Positions 22,134 to 32,575 are shown, counted from the first letter of the stretch. The stretch: DNA of 64,000 nt from Tenodera sinensis (GCA_030765045.1 CM060966.1:58579284-58643283), one strand, 5' to 3'. The notes: generated from the letters alone by a model not told the origin. Numbers and translations: made by a program.

Positions 22134-23310
22134 CTGCTCCCTCCTCAGAGCTGGTCGTCCCGACCAGCACTATCACTGCGGCATCTCCCTTGCGCCCCAG
22201 CGGACTAACCCATCGAACCTCTTCTCCAGGAGGCACGATCCTAGGTATCGCTGTTGGATAGTGTCCCTTGGGGCGGGTAGGACGATGTATGCCATCCTGC
22301 TTCGAAATTCTGCAACAGTACCGCCGGTCTTGACGGTCCCTCGTCCAGTTGCCTTTCTTCCTGGTGTGTTGACGGGCCATCCTGCGCACTTGGAAACGGC
22401 TCATTGGGTACCGTGTCCGCCGACCTCTCTGGCGCACCTTCGCAGCCACCTTGCTTCCGATGGGTCCGGCAACAAACCTCACCACATCCGCGCGAGTCGC
22501 GTCCACCGCTGCACTCGTGTTCACTCGTGCTCGGCACGGCCTCTCCTGTATCCTGCCGTCCACGATGATGTCCACCATTCTTCCGTTCACGGCACTATGC
22601 GTCAGGTGCTTGGATGGCTCCGACGGTCCTCCCATGTCACACGCCAAGTCGGTTCTCGCGTGTTGCTCGCCTGCTTGTGCGCTTCCCTGCTGATCGTCCT
22701 CCACGTCATATCCTGGTTGGTTACGTACCCGACACACTCCTCCAGGGGATCCTCGACGACGTCCCTGAACTGCCCCTTTGTCTTCCCCGAGACGTACACT
22801 TTCGTTATCTGAAACGGGCGCAACTGTCGCCTCGGCCACTAGGTGCTCCCTCCCCGGCTCCGCGCTATTCCGCCTGCCCCTGGCATCCAGTACTTTGACG
22901 CTCTCGTCAACTCTTACTACCAGGGCGCCAAGACGTTCCCCGTCGTCCTCCACGACGTCCACGTGCTGGCAGAGGTCTTCCACCTTTTCGCCGAGTTCTT
23001 TCACGTCTTCCGTCACGCCAATCAGTTCGCCGTCAATTTTCGCCGATAGCTCCGTTTTCATCTCTTTCAGCTCGGCAGCGAGGTTGTCGTTTCTCGTCTT
23101 CATTTTGGCAACGAGGTTGACGTTTGCCGTCTTCATCTCTTTCAGCTCGGCAGCGAGGTTGTGTCTCGTCTTTATTTCTTCTTTCAGCTCGGCAAAGAGG
23201 TTGTCGTTTGCCATCTTCACTTTGGCAACGAGGTTGTCGTATGACGTTTCCATTTTGGCAAATAATTCTTTCATCATTGCCATCATCCTGGTTTCCGAAT
23301 CTCCCTCCAT
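21946..23310 (-). CDS. LTR-A Gag/protease-like polyprotein
   Basis: A 454-codon minus-strand frame from ATG 23310 that ends inside the 3' LTR. Residues 1-120 are a coiled coil built of repeated NLxAELKEMKT-like units. A long charged, Arg-rich region without a recognisable capsid fold follows. A protease-like motif (CRARVNTSAAVD) resembles a retroviral DTGA site with N replacing the catalytic Asp, so the protease is probably inactive. No RT is encoded. Whether the protein is made, or the frame is only the relic of a larger polyprotein, is unclear. Confidence 0.6.
   Translation of the reverse strand: MEGDSETRMMAMMKELFAKMETSYDNLVAKVKMANDNLFAELKEEIKTRHNLAAELKEMKTANVNLVAKMKTRNDNLAAELKEMKTELSAKIDGELIGVTEDVKELGEKVEDLCQHVDVVEDDGERLGALVVRVDESVKVLDARGRRNSAEPGREHLVAEATVAPVSDNESVRLGEDKGAVQGRRRGSPGGVCRVRNQPGYDVEDDQQGSAQAGEQHARTDLACDMGGPSEPSKHLTHSAVNGRMVDIIVDGRIQERPCRARVNTSAAVDATRADVVRFVAGPIGSKVAAKVRQRGRRTRYPMSRFQVRRMARQHTRKKGNWTRDRQDRRYCCRISKQDGIHRPTRPKGHYPTAIPRIVPPGEEVRWVSPLGRKGDAAVIVLVGTTSSEEGAVSPRPPHLIADNRSVTHRIIVGTTAKEPKERDREWPHCWGACRKREKDRSFWNLPLCIPPNN
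22134..22146 (-). promoter_or_regulatory. Polypurine tract of LTR-A
   Basis: The minus strand reads GAGGAGGGAGCAG directly before the TG of the 3' LTR, the expected plus-strand DNA primer position. Confidence 0.7.
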
Positions 23311-23364
23311 CTTGGTTCTAACGTTGCAACTTCTGACGATGTAACGAAACTAGAAGCAATTCGA

Positions 23365-23385
23365 CGAATCCCACTTCTGACACCA
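23365..23385 (-). promoter_or_regulatory. Primer-binding site of LTR-A (tRNA-Leu type)
   Basis: On the minus strand TGGTGTCAGAAGTGGGATTC begins one base after the 5' LTR. This is the complement of the 3' end, including CCA, of tRNA-Leu-type sequences ending in CCCACTTCTGACACCA. The tRNA identity is from general knowledge. Confidence 0.8.
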
Positions 23386-23386
23386 G

Positions 23387-23877
23387 TGTAACTTTTTGGT
23401 GTGGTTTGTGAAGTAGAGTAGACAGATGTAGTCGAGATAAACACTTTTCTTCCGTAAACAGTAACTTGTACACTCGTTGCAACAGCAAGAAAGTCTTTTC
23501 CGATTCTCCAACAGCACGACTCCGAATTCGTAACACAAAGAACTGTCGCTTCTCCGTCGGCACGACTACTCAACCTTCACATCCGTCTGTCCTCTCCGTC
23601 GGCACGACTACTCAACCTTCACATACATCTGACTTACTCTTCTCACACTTTACCGCTATTTATATCTCCCAGGCACTATTCTGGAAAGTTCAGTTATTCG
23701 GTGGAATACAAAGAGGAAGATTCCAGAAGCTTCTATCCTTTTCTCTCTTTCGGCAAGCGCCCCAACAATGCGGCCATTCTCTGTCTCTTTCCTTCGGCTC
23801 CTTTGCGGTAGTGCCGACAATAATGCGATGGGTGACACTGCGGTTGTCGGCAATTAGATGCGGCGGGCGCGGTGACA
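23387..23877 (-). repeat. LTR-A 5' LTR
   Basis: 491-bp partner of 21643-22133, differing at one base. The ATAT duplication follows at 23878-23881. Confidence 0.93.
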
Positions 23878-24033
23878 ATATTTTGGCATTAGGTAAGACT
23901 AATTATATAAAATGTGTAATCATTGTGCGGTACTGTAGCACACACCTTATTTTGTTCACCAGCCGCCACTGAGTCGTAAGTACACTTCAGTAAGATAATG
24001 CCTGCAGTTTTTAGGTTATTTCAAGAAACTTAC

Positions 24034-24129
24034 TTGTTTTGAGCATGCCTGACAAAATACTACCCAATCATCTCTAGTAAAGTTGGGATCTGTAGTAATC
24101 CATTGGCTCAGTAAGTGTGATTTAGGCAT
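24034..24129 (-). pseudogene. hAT-1 transposase exon 1 (BED-finger start)
   Basis: The minus-strand ATG at 24129 opens 32 codons containing SHLLSQWITTDPNFTRDD and VVFCQACSKQ, then a perfect GTAAGT donor begins at 24033. The acceptor (TTTAAATTCAG) lies at 18861-18862 and the next exon opens with VKCEKKSHTEQH..ALH. Joined, the C-x2-C and H-x-H pairs would form a BED/C2H2-like DNA-binding finger. Both ends are phase 0. hAT-2 sits inside this intron. Confidence 0.75.
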
Positions 24130-24135
24130 TGTTTC

Positions 24136-24240
24136 ACTATATAAAAATATAATATGATATGATATGATATAATATATAATATAATGTAATGTAACGTAAC
24201 GTAACGTAACGTAACGTAACGTAACGTAATGTAATATAAC
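24136..24240. repeat. AT-rich microsatellite with (GTAAC)n core
   Basis: ATATG-type repeats pass into about seven copies of GTAAC (about 24195-24232), inside hAT-1 upstream of its exon 1. Confidence 0.9.
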
Positions 24241-24643
24241 GTCCTGCTTGTTGAACTATCTTCTTACGACTGCAAGCTCCTCCTTGCCAATCTGTGCTCC
24301 TGACATTCTGCTTACTGCCTTCAGGAGTCATCAGATGTCGCATGTTCAATGGGATGTGCTGCATCTTAGCAGTATTACCTTGAACTGACTCGGTCCTAAT
24401 GCTTGTAGTGGTAGACATAATATTTATACAATAGATTTCCAAAAAAAATGACAATTTGCATAAGGAAGAGCATCTATTTAGGCCATTTCAGGTCTCAACC
24501 CTTCAAACAGGTATTTTTAGGTGCAATGAAAGTCATATATTCTGCTTCAGAATGTGTGAAATGAACATTTTTCTTGAAATTAGTTAATTAAATGGCAAGG
24601 AAAAAATAGGTTAAATCCTAAAAATTCGGGCCCTAGTCATAAT

Positions 24644-25275
24644 ATAATAATATCAAACGATATGAAAAACTCATACATTTACAATTATAAATTAATATTG
24701 AAGAATGTTGTTAAGAAACGACTTAAATGTTGTTTTGTTTTGTTTTTTTACACAAGTGATCCCATTAACAAAATGGAAATAAACAGGGAAAAATATAATA
24801 AGTTGGTCATCATGCAGATCAGATCAGACTTATGTGGTGTTGTTGCCACAAGGTTGAAAGTTTGCTTGCACCCAGCGGAAACTAAAAGGCAAAGAGTGCA
24901 TTGTTTTATACCTGTTTCTGTTAAAGTGTATTTAGTAAATGCAACCGGTGAATTCATTGAATATGAATGTGAGTGACTTTGTAATAGGAAATATTTAGAA
25001 TATCCCATTATATGGGATATAATGTGCTAAGGGTACGGTAGATATAAGAATAATTTATGTTTATTAATTATAATGTTAATTATAATGTTATAATTAATAA
25101 TTATAATGTTAATTATTATGTTTATTAATTATAATAATATTATAATTTTGGAATAAGAATAATTTATTTTAAGCTATAACATGATTTTTCAGTACCATAA
25201 CATATATAGCTGGGGTAACTGTTGTGCCCAGTGCATGCCACTGTTAATAACAAAAAAATTATTTCTCTCAAGAAC
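24644..25275. other. AT-rich non-coding stretch
   Basis: Contains a 104-codon plus frame (24662-24976) without recognisable similarity, and AATTAT/TAATTA-rich low-complexity sequence at 25045-25150. I cannot assign a function. Confidence 0.4.
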
Positions 25276-26085
25276 ATTTTTTGTAAAATGCAAAAGATCA
25301 CTATCATCTTTGAAAGTTGCACAGGCTGGAGTTCCACAATGAGCCGTGCTTGCTCCTTTTCTATATCCAATATACACCTCTGATTTTCCAAAGAATGATA
25401 ATCTAATTATATCACTGAATGCAGATGATGTAGCTGTTCTCAGTAAAGGTGATAGTAACACAGAAATTAATAGTGTATAAGAATATATATTATATATTCA
25501 AGGTAGGTGAATGGTGCAAAATATGGAGAATGATGAATCCAAAGAACTCCAGTTTAGTTACATTTACCTACAAGCAAAAATTATCAAACACATAGTCAAA
25601 TTAACTAATGAAGGCATTACTCAAGTTGAGTGTGTCAAATACTTAGGACTAACATTAGACAAAACATTGGCTTGGAATGCAGGCATCTGTTCTCTGGTTT
25701 CAAAACGAAGGCACAGACCAAGGCAGTTCACCTCTTCCACTGCATCTCAGTCTACTTCAGTCTAATCAAACCTATCTGGATGTATAGATTCTCTATTAGG
25801 GGCTAGCTTCAAATTCACAACTCAAAGAATAAAAATTTTCCAAAATTGGGTTCTTCAGATCATAGTAGATGCTCCTTGGTACATCAGAATTCTGCTCTTC
25901 ATAAAGATCTTTGCTCTCCTACAGTTGAATCTACATTCCAGTCCTCCTGTACTCAGCTGATCACATGATTCATTGATCACCAGAACTCCTTTATGAATGA
26001 GATTACCCAGAACCTGCCAAAAGAATGCTCTGACGTAGACTGAAGAGCAAACACCTTACAGGTCTCTCCTTATAAAATACTGTAG
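25276..26085 (+). pseudogene. Jockey-type LINE RT, C-terminal half remnant
   Basis: The plus strand encodes AQAGVPQ (motif B), NLIISLNADDVAVLS (the FADD catalytic box degraded to NADD), ECVKYLGLTLDKTLAWN and WVLQIIVDAPWYIR, the last being a characteristic Jockey C-terminal block. Several stops and frameshifts break it. The element is 5'-truncated and no poly(A)-like tail with duplication was seen. Confidence 0.78.
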
Positions 26086-26404
26086 TGTTAACATTTTCTT
26101 GTACATATCTGTGTTAATTCTTACTTATACTTTAAGGACAATTGTTGAATTGTATCCTCAACACAAGCAATGTAATTCTTTGAATTATTGTATATTTTAT
26201 TAGAAAACTTGTAAAACACAAATACTGTAAGGTTAACTAAATTTTAAAAAAAATATATTTTTGACAAGTATATTGCATAAGTATATATGAACTAGGCATG
26301 TTTGCATAGGACTATGCCCAGCGGCAATCCTGAAATAATTATAATAGTAATATAATGTTAAGAAAATATCTGATTTCACATGCATTTATGCAAGCATGTA
26401 CATA

Positions 26405-26695
26405 CACAAATAAATAGACAGACAGAAAGGCGGACGGACAGACAGACGGATAGATTCATAGGTAGATAGGTAGATGATAGACAGACAGAAAGGCGGACGG
26501 ACGGACGGACAGACGGATAGATTCATAGGTAGATAGGTAGAAGATAGACAGACAGGAAGATAGGCAGGACGGACAGACAGACAGACGGACGGACGGACGG
26601 ACGGACGGACGGACGGACGGACGGATGGATGGATGGATGGATGGATGGATGGATGGATGGATGGATGGATGGATGGATGGATGGATGGATGGATA
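26405..26695. repeat. GACA/GGAC/GGAT compound tetranucleotide repeat
   Basis: GACAGACGGATAGATTCATAGGTAGATAGG-type blocks recur, then (GGAC)n at about 26584-26620 and (GGAT)n at about 26621-26693. Open frames through it on both strands are artefacts of the repeat. Confidence 0.92.
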
Positions 26696-27200
26696 AATTA
26701 AATAAGTATAGAAATAAATATTTTATGTGTTTACGATGCTCCAAGCAGCCATGCTCCATGAGGAACATTGCCACTATCATTTCTGAATGTGAAATCAGTG
26801 AATGTCTGAAGTGGATAGGATTATTAAGAGGGAAGCAAAGGTTGAATGCTTAAATAGACACAGAAAGCTCCGTGAGTATGACTGACAATAGTCTGGTAAT
26901 TACGAAAAGCAGGCAGCTCCTACCCCCCACAGTACTTACTAGAAGCACAGTATCACAAAGTTATTAGCTTTAACATGGGAAGAGCAGAATTTAAAGGACA
27001 GCTGTTAATAATAAAACATTTTCCATACGGCTCATTGATAGGAATAGGTTTCTTCTGAAAATAGAAGGCACTTTTAAACCTCCCAAATGACATATGAGTG
27101 CTAGGGTTGCAAATTGACATGAATATACAAAATGACAGCCCGGGAAAGAAGTGAGATAAATAATTTTTGGACCATACACCACAGAACCAATTAAAAAAAG
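26696..27200. other. Non-coding, nothing recognised
   Basis: No recognisable protein, RNA or repeat boundary. Confidence 0.4.
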
Positions 27201-27722
27201 GCTAAACGACAGTTGCACAGTTTTCTGGGTCTGTGTAGCTGCAATCTCCGGTTTGTTGGAGATTTCACTGACATCACAAAGCATCTCACTTGTCTGACAG
27301 AAGAATACCATCCTTACATGTGGATCAAAGAGGCCAAGGGCATGTTCTGGGCAAAGTCAGTGCTCTGCAGTGCTGCTGTTTTAGGTTTCCCACAACCGGA
27401 CCTTGATTTCATCCTGGACACTGATACCAGCAACAGCAGAATTGGAGGTGTACTTTCCCAGATCCAAGACAGACAGGAGCGAGTGATAACCTACCACAGT
27501 AAAACGCTCTTTAAGGCAAAGAAGAATTACTGCCTTACCTGGTGTGAGCTTGTGGCAGTAGTAAAGGTGCTGGAGTATTTCCATAAGTACCCGTATGGCT
27601 GGCCAATCAACTTGAGGACTGACTATCCCTCCCTCACCTGGCTCTCAAGCTTCAAGACCTCACATGGCCAGATGGCCCATTTGGTCCAGAGATTTCAGAA
27701 GAAAGAAAAACCTATTCTTTAA
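27201..27722 (+). pseudogene. Gypsy RT thumb and RNase H fragment
   Basis: The frame 27213-27722 begins with the RT connection (HSFLGLCSCNLRFVGDFTDI, usual form FLGLCNYYRRFI). RNase H then follows (FILDTDTSNSRIGGVLSQ, ITYHSKTLFKAKKNY, LRTDYPSLTWL). It stops just after HGQMAHLVQRFQ. Upstream RT is missing. The integrase at 29806-30712 is probably the same element's continuation beyond an intervening 2-kb stretch. Confidence 0.82.
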
Positions 27723-28202
27723 GTCTGTTGGCTGTTTTATAATCTGGACTATTTTACTTTATTAGCTTCATAAATCTTTGTGCATAGCAACTTTGTCTTA
27801 AAATCTAGAAGAGCGATAGAATTACATGTCGAGTCTCAATCTAATATTTTCTCATACAGTTTTTACTACAGCTTTACTTTTTATTTGTGTACATATTTAC
27901 TAGACTAACACTAAATTAATATTAAAATATTAAACATTGAAAAGAGTAATTAAGACACACATACAGTAAAATATTAAACATTGAAATATAGAAATAAGAA
28001 ATATAGATTACACTGAGGTGGTAGTTATTTCATGCCATGCTTTATGCAGTTTGCCATTGTATTGAATGCTGGCTTTAGTGGAGAACGTATCTGCTAGTTT
28101 TTCCAAAGGACACTGAATTCTCAAAATGGCATATATATGTCTATTCTCTGGAGTTGCTTGCAAGTTGCATAAGGAGATGGATGTGTCAGCACACACCCTT
28201 GC
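27723..28202. other. Non-coding, nothing recognised
   Basis: AT-rich. No supported feature between the gypsy RNase H break and the LINE ORF1 fragment. Confidence 0.4.
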
Positions 28203-28214
28203 AACCATTGAAGA

Positions 28215-28520
28215 TGGAGTGGGTAAACAAGTTATTAGAAATGATTACTAAATACATAAAAGAAATTAAAAGCTTGGAAAGTGGAATAGACAAGAAGAGA
28301 GACGATAGGTTTGAACAGACCAAAGCATTAATAGGATAATTCAAAGCAGAGGTAACAGAAGAAGTAAAGGAATGTAAAAAGAGGCTAATTCAACTATTAA
28401 ACTGCAAGGAAAGAAACAGAAAGCCAAACCTAATTATTTTTGGAGTACATGAGAGACGAGATAAAAGAGTTTGGTAGGATGTCAAAGATCTTTTCCAAGA
28501 CAAATTAAAGCTGAATATTA
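28215..28520 (+). pseudogene. LINE ORF1-like coiled-coil fragment
   Basis: MEWVNKLLEMITKYIKEIKSL followed by Lys/Glu-rich coiled coil, then RNRKPNLIIFGVHE, matches the coiled-coil plus 'NLIIFG' RRM-like start of many LINE ORF1 proteins. A stop at 28337-28339 and another near 28475 break it. Confidence 0.55.
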
Positions 28521-29800
28521 TAGGATGTGAAAATTTGTATACATCGTGTCAAAGCATATCTAATACTCTACTGAATTCCACTTTTCTATGAAAGATAGTT
28601 TTTACAAAAAAAAATTTATTGGTTTTTTTGCTGCTATTTTAGTGTAGTATAAGAAATGCTTCATATGAAATATCATTTTATAAATAAACTAAACTCTGAG
28701 TATGTGTTTCTTTCGCTTATGTCTAAGAAACCTGGTATTTTTATTTTGGTATGTAGAATACTTTTGGAGAAAAACTTACTGAATACATTGATGGCCATTT
28801 TTCTCAAATTATTAATAATTTTCAAAATGAAAATTCAGTAATGTTTAAGCTGCTCAATCTAGAGCATTTAAAATAGCAGGTTTTATGAAGCAACTACTTA
28901 AGAATATGTGTGCAAAATTTCAAAGAAATCTATTAGGAATTGCACTAGAAGAAGTATTCTGAAGTCAAAAATATGTTTAAAAAAAAGAAAAAATAATGGA
29001 AAGCAAAGAAGAATGACTTTAAAGCCCTAAGTGTATGACAACATATATTTACTGCTTTGGAATTCCTTTGGAGTATATCAAGGTCCTTCAGCTAACTGTA
29101 TAGTTTCTTATTCTTTAAGGTTAGCTACTCTTATTTTTTATTTTTTTTGTTTTTGCTGATTTGAATGTGCTTAATGTATTTAGTGCACTCAGCTTTAATC
29201 TTTGCTTGCGCCTAACATCAATAATTATTTTACGGATTGAACTTACTTTACTAGCTGTGACCCTTTCCTTTACATAGAAATTGGCCTCACAACACATATT
29301 AAATGCAATAATTGCTGAAGTCCATGCAATTTGAATTTAATTTTAGAAACGAAAATTCTTGTACAGAATTAAAAAAAACATGACCATGTGGTTAGCACAT
29401 GCACACAGACAAAACTTTTGCCATACTTTAACACTATTTTACATACATTCACTTTCAAGGAATCTGATCACCTGATTTAAACTGCAAAATTGTGTACGAT
29501 TTTGCTGCAATGGGGTAATAGCATTTCAGGAGCCATGCCCACCCGCACACAGACATCTAATCATGATGTAGCAGCCCCTTAAATGATAATACATCATACA
29601 AGACAGTAGATTCCAAAAGTACAAAGCACAGACATAATTTTAAGACAAAAAATGAAATATCAGTATTTTACCATTTTGGTTCAAATTTCAGTGATGCCTC
29701 CACCTAAAGATTTTTCAACATTTTGGACTTTATGCCTTTAGAGCTTCTATCATAACTAATTTTCACTGTTTCTTAGCTAAATAAAATGTGCTTCCTTGGG
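28521..29800. other. Non-coding, nothing recognised
   Basis: AT-rich sequence with short frames only. I recognise no motif. Confidence 0.4.
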
Positions 29801-29805
29801 GTAAG

Positions 29806-30712
29806 GTTATGGAGGCCCTGGAGAGGGTGCATTCAGATTCCTCGGGAGGACATCTTGGACTTAACCGTATGATTGAAAAACTGTGACACAGGCAATACTG
29901 GTTGAGGCTCGGGCAGATGCTGAGAGCTGGTGTCACCAATGCCATATGTGCGTGACAAGTAGCAGCCAGCAGACCAGAAGTCCTGGCTGCATGCAACATA
30001 ATGTGGGAGCACTCTTCAAATGCATCACTATTGGCATAGCTGAATTATTCCCTGTCTCTGACAGGAGCAACAAATATCTGCTGGTAGTCATGGACTATTT
30101 CACCAAGTGGCTGGAAGTGTACATGGTCCCTAACCAGGAGGCCAGGACAATAGCAGACTACCATATGGAAGAGCTATTCTGCTGCTCTGGAGTGCTGCTG
30201 CAACTATACAGTGACCAGGGTCGGAACTTCGGGTCCAACCTGATGGAAAACTGTTAGACCGAACTTGGAGTGCACAATTCGTGCACGACGCCTCTCTGCC
30301 AACAGTTAGACAACATGGTTGAATGATACATTAACATCCTCCAAGAACATCTGAGGAAGGTCGTGGCCAACCACAAGAGGGACTGGTAGGTCAAGGTCCC
30401 GTTGTTCTTGTTGGCCTATTGTTTATCTACCCATGGCACCACAGGGATAATGCCAGTTAGTTTGGTCTTTGGCAGAGAATAGCGCTTTCCATGTGACCTG
30501 ATGCTTGGGAGTCCTCCTGGATGAGCATAGCCAGCAGTCAGCTATGTGGAGGACCTAGTGTACTGTCTCCACTATGCATATAAGATGGCCATGTCAGCAC
30601 ATGCAGGCAGTGAGCAACCAGATGAAAACCACTACAACCGTCAAGCCAACAGCTTAGGGTTCCAGCAGGGTTATTTGGTATGGCTGCATCCTTGTCAGAA
30701 CAAGGGGTGCTA
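29806..30712 (+). pseudogene. Gypsy integrase fragment
   Basis: It opens with the H2C2 finger (VHSDSSGGHLGLNRM..., then WCHQCHMCVTSSSQQT in another frame). The catalytic core follows: YLLVVMDYFTKWLEVY (first Asp), LYSDQGRNFGSNLMENC (second Asp). The C-terminal part has FGRE, LMLGSPP, YVEDLVYCLH and HYNRQANSLGFQQGYLVWLHP. Numerous stops occur (for example 29883, 30255, 30326). It ends at about 30712, where a LINE begins, so the insertion or rearrangement removed the gypsy 3' end. Confidence 0.82.
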
Positions 30713-30714
30713 AA

Positions 30715-32575
30715 AGTAACATGCTTAAATGGATAACTCAGTTTATTTCACAAAGATTTTGTGCCACAAAATATAATACATACATTTCCAAATATAAACA
30801 AACACACCGAGGACTTCCACAAGGTGCTGTTCTGAGCACAACACTCTTTAACATATATATAAATGACCTTCCATCAATAATAAAAACTTTAGAAACCAAA
30901 ATTGCTTTATTTGCTGACGATGTAGTCATTTGGACTTCAGGCTCTCCAAAAAAACCTGAATTAATTAAAGACAGAATAGAAACAGCCCTAAACAAAGTAC
31001 ATGAATGGAGTTCCAAAAACCTCATGACTATCAATGTGGAAAAAACAAATTATGAATTATTTACACTAAAATACAAACCAGTTAATATTAACATAAATTA
31101 TAATGGTAAACCACTCAAAGCAGTTGATGATGCCAAATACTTAGGCATCACTTTCGACAGAAAGCTAAGTTGGAAAAAACATATAACAAACATCTCAGAA
31201 AAGGTTGAAAAGAAACTGCAAATCCTGAAAAGGTTAGCTGGTACTAAATGGGGCTGCTCAAGGAGAGTCCTTAACACAACATACAAAATGTATGTTAAAC
31301 CAAACCTCTTGTACTGTTCTGAAGCTTTAATAACAGTAGCAAATGCTAACATCAATAAACTTGAACAAATACAAAATCAGGCTCTTCGCCTAATCACTGG
31401 AGCAGTTAAGTCCGCACCTATTGATGCCATGCTTGCCTTAACACGGACCCCATCAATAACAACAAAAATAGAAGAACAAGCATTGCTCCAACACGAGAAA
31501 ATGTTACGACTGCCAAACTCTAAATGGACAGAAGAGAACCTCCCCCCTTCAATCCTTAAAACTCATAGTAGTTTCTTAGAAAAGGTAACAAAGATTCAAT
31601 CCAAATTGAACATTCCTAACACCAGAGAAAATCTATTTATAAGAGAAAATCCATTGGAATTATTGCAACCTACCTTCAATTTGGAATTAATAGAGGAAAT
31701 AAGTAAATCAGACACACCAAAAGAAATACAAAAACTTCTAGCTCTGGAAACAATCAATACTAGGTATCCCACAGAAGAATGGCTGCACATATATACTGAT
31801 GGATCCTCCAAGGAAAACCTTACTGGAGCTGGAGTTATGTGTTCATATTTTTCCTTTTATCATTCTGTTGGCAGAGACACAACAAATTATGATGGAGAAA
31901 TAGAGGCTATACACATTGCTCTCCGACAATTATTAAATCTTCCCTTAAATAAATTTAACAAGGCAGTAATTCTTTCGGATTCTAAAGATGCAATTCAGGG
32001 AATATGTTCAAATACTACAAAGAAGTCAACAAAAATTAGAGAATGCTACAAAATGTTAACACAACTCCAAAAAGTTAATAAGACTGTTCATCTCCAATGG
32101 ATTCCAGCACACTGTGGAGTCATGGGGAATGAAGCTGCAGACTCACTTGCAAAGAAAGGCACAACAATAAAACAAAAGTCTAAATTCAATTTCTCGTATT
32201 CCTCAATAAAACGCTTGATCATAAAAAATTTTTCTCATTCATACCTAGAAGAAATAGAAACAAATGCCAAAGATAAAAAATGGATTACACTACTTTCCAA
32301 CCCAGATATAATACCTCAGAGACCAAGGAAAACAGCAGTTGCAGCCTTCCGACTATTGACAAATCACGACTGCTTAGCAAGTCATCTCTACAGAATAGGT
32401 ATCTCAGCCTCACCAATATGTGTCCTGTGTAACGATCCAGCAGAAATGAACGAAGACCACTTGAAGACCTGTGAAGCATTAAGATCAGAAGAAACTACAG
32501 TTCAAAAGTATTGGAAAGCACGAATGCTAATGGCTTCATTGCCAGATGCAAGGCACTAGAAAACAACAACAACAT
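30715..32575 (+). mobile_element. 5'-truncated LINE with RT and RNase H, AAC tail
   Basis: It starts abruptly within RT, next to gypsy sequence, and ends with GCACTAGAAAACAACAACAAC. The same 3' end is found at 38886-38929 and 50193-50324, and diverged at 1041-1213 and 2523-2680. RNase H after RT places it in the I/Jockey group. No clear target-site duplication was recognised. Confidence 0.85.
30721..32559 (+). CDS. LINE ORF2 C-terminal part: RT, RNase H, zinc knuckle
   Basis: An uninterrupted 612-codon frame. RT: HRGLPQGAVLSTTLFNIYIN (motif B), KIALFADDVVIWTSG (catalytic FADD), AKYLGITFDRKLSWKKH, and thumb VLNTTYKMYVKPNLLYCSEAL. RNase H: LHIYTDGSSKENLTGAGVM, GEIEAIHIAL, AVILSDSKDAIQG, VHLQWIPAHCGVMGNEAADSLAKKG with its D/E/D/D residues visible. 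The C-terminus has ICVLCNDPAEMNEDHLKTC (CCHC) and YWKARMLMASLPDARH before the stop. It would copy element RNA at the target and remove RNA. The endonuclease and N-terminal RT are missing, so this copy cannot move itself. The open frame suggests a young insertion. Confidence 0.92.
   Translation: MLKWITQFISQRFCATKYNTYISKYKQTHRGLPQGAVLSTTLFNIYINDLPSIIKTLETKIALFADDVVIWTSGSPKKPELIKDRIETALNKVHEWSSKNLMTINVEKTNYELFTLKYKPVNININYNGKPLKAVDDAKYLGITFDRKLSWKKHITNISEKVEKKLQILKRLAGTKWGCSRRVLNTTYKMYVKPNLLYCSEALITVANANINKLEQIQNQALRLITGAVKSAPIDAMLALTRTPSITTKIEEQALLQHEKMLRLPNSKWTEENLPPSILKTHSSFLEKVTKIQSKLNIPNTRENLFIRENPLELLQPTFNLELIEEISKSDTPKEIQKLLALETINTRYPTEEWLHIYTDGSSKENLTGAGVMCSYFSFYHSVGRDTTNYDGEIEAIHIALRQLLNLPLNKFNKAVILSDSKDAIQGICSNTTKKSTKIRECYKMLTQLQKVNKTVHLQWIPAHCGVMGNEAADSLAKKGTTIKQKSKFNFSYSSIKRLIIKNFSHSYLEEIETNAKDKKWITLLSNPDIIPQRPRKTAVAAFRLLTNHDCLASHLYRIGISASPICVLCNDPAEMNEDHLKTCEALRSEETTVQKYWKARMLMASLPDARH

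Larger units (their letters stand above)
21643..23877 (-). mobile_element. LTR-A: young non-autonomous LTR retrotransposon
   Basis: 2235 bp with two 491-bp LTRs that differ at one position by eye (G at 21883 versus A at 23627), flanked by a 4-bp ATAT duplication. The LTRs run TGTCACC...TTACA in the minus orientation. A tRNA-Leu-type primer site and a purine tract are in place. It encodes Gag-like and protease-like sequence but no RT, RNase H or integrase. It would need enzymes from another element. Transcription runs opposite to hAT-2. Confidence 0.93.
18920..23971 (+). mobile_element. hAT-2 (ZMYM1/Tip100-like hAT), inserted in hAT-1 intron
   Basis: Flanked by the 8-bp duplication AGTCGTAA (18912-18919 and 23972-23979). 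The right terminus reads inward as CAGTGGCGGCTGGTGAAC and the left as CAAGCGCGGCTCGTCAAT. Both ends then share TGTGCTACAGT and GCACAATGATTA blocks. It lies between the splice sites of hAT-1 exons 1 and 2, and is itself interrupted by LTR-A at 21643-23877. Without LTR-A and its extra ATAT it would be about 2.8 kb. Confidence 0.92.
17156..24635 (-). mobile_element. hAT-1: decayed hAT transposon hosting nested insertions
   Basis: Both flanks carry the 8-bp duplication GTCATAAT (17148-17155 and 24636-24643), as expected for hAT. The termini are imperfect inverted repeats: TTGGGCCCAGATTTTTAGG on the left, and TAGGGCCCGAATTTTTAGG reading inward from the right. The transposase is on the minus strand: a BED-type exon at the right, the rest at 17600-18860. 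The span of 7480 bp includes the 5.05-kb hAT-2 insertion plus one of its two 8-bp duplications, so hAT-1 itself is about 2.4 kb. Confidence 0.9.

Noticed and set aside
22261..23344. Plus-strand open frames inside LTR-A
   Set aside because: Antisense shadows of the minus-strand Gag/protease frame.
24191..24240. CRISPR-like or telomeric array (GTAAC)n
   Set aside because: Units of 5 bp without spacers; an ordinary microsatellite, and the genome is eukaryotic.
24662..24976. 104-codon open frame as a host gene
   Set aside because: No recognisable family, no splice context, AT-rich surroundings; kept as unassigned.
26523..26853. Repeat proteins SIHP and MDGW on both strands
   Set aside because: Products of the GGAT/GGAC tetranucleotide repeat.
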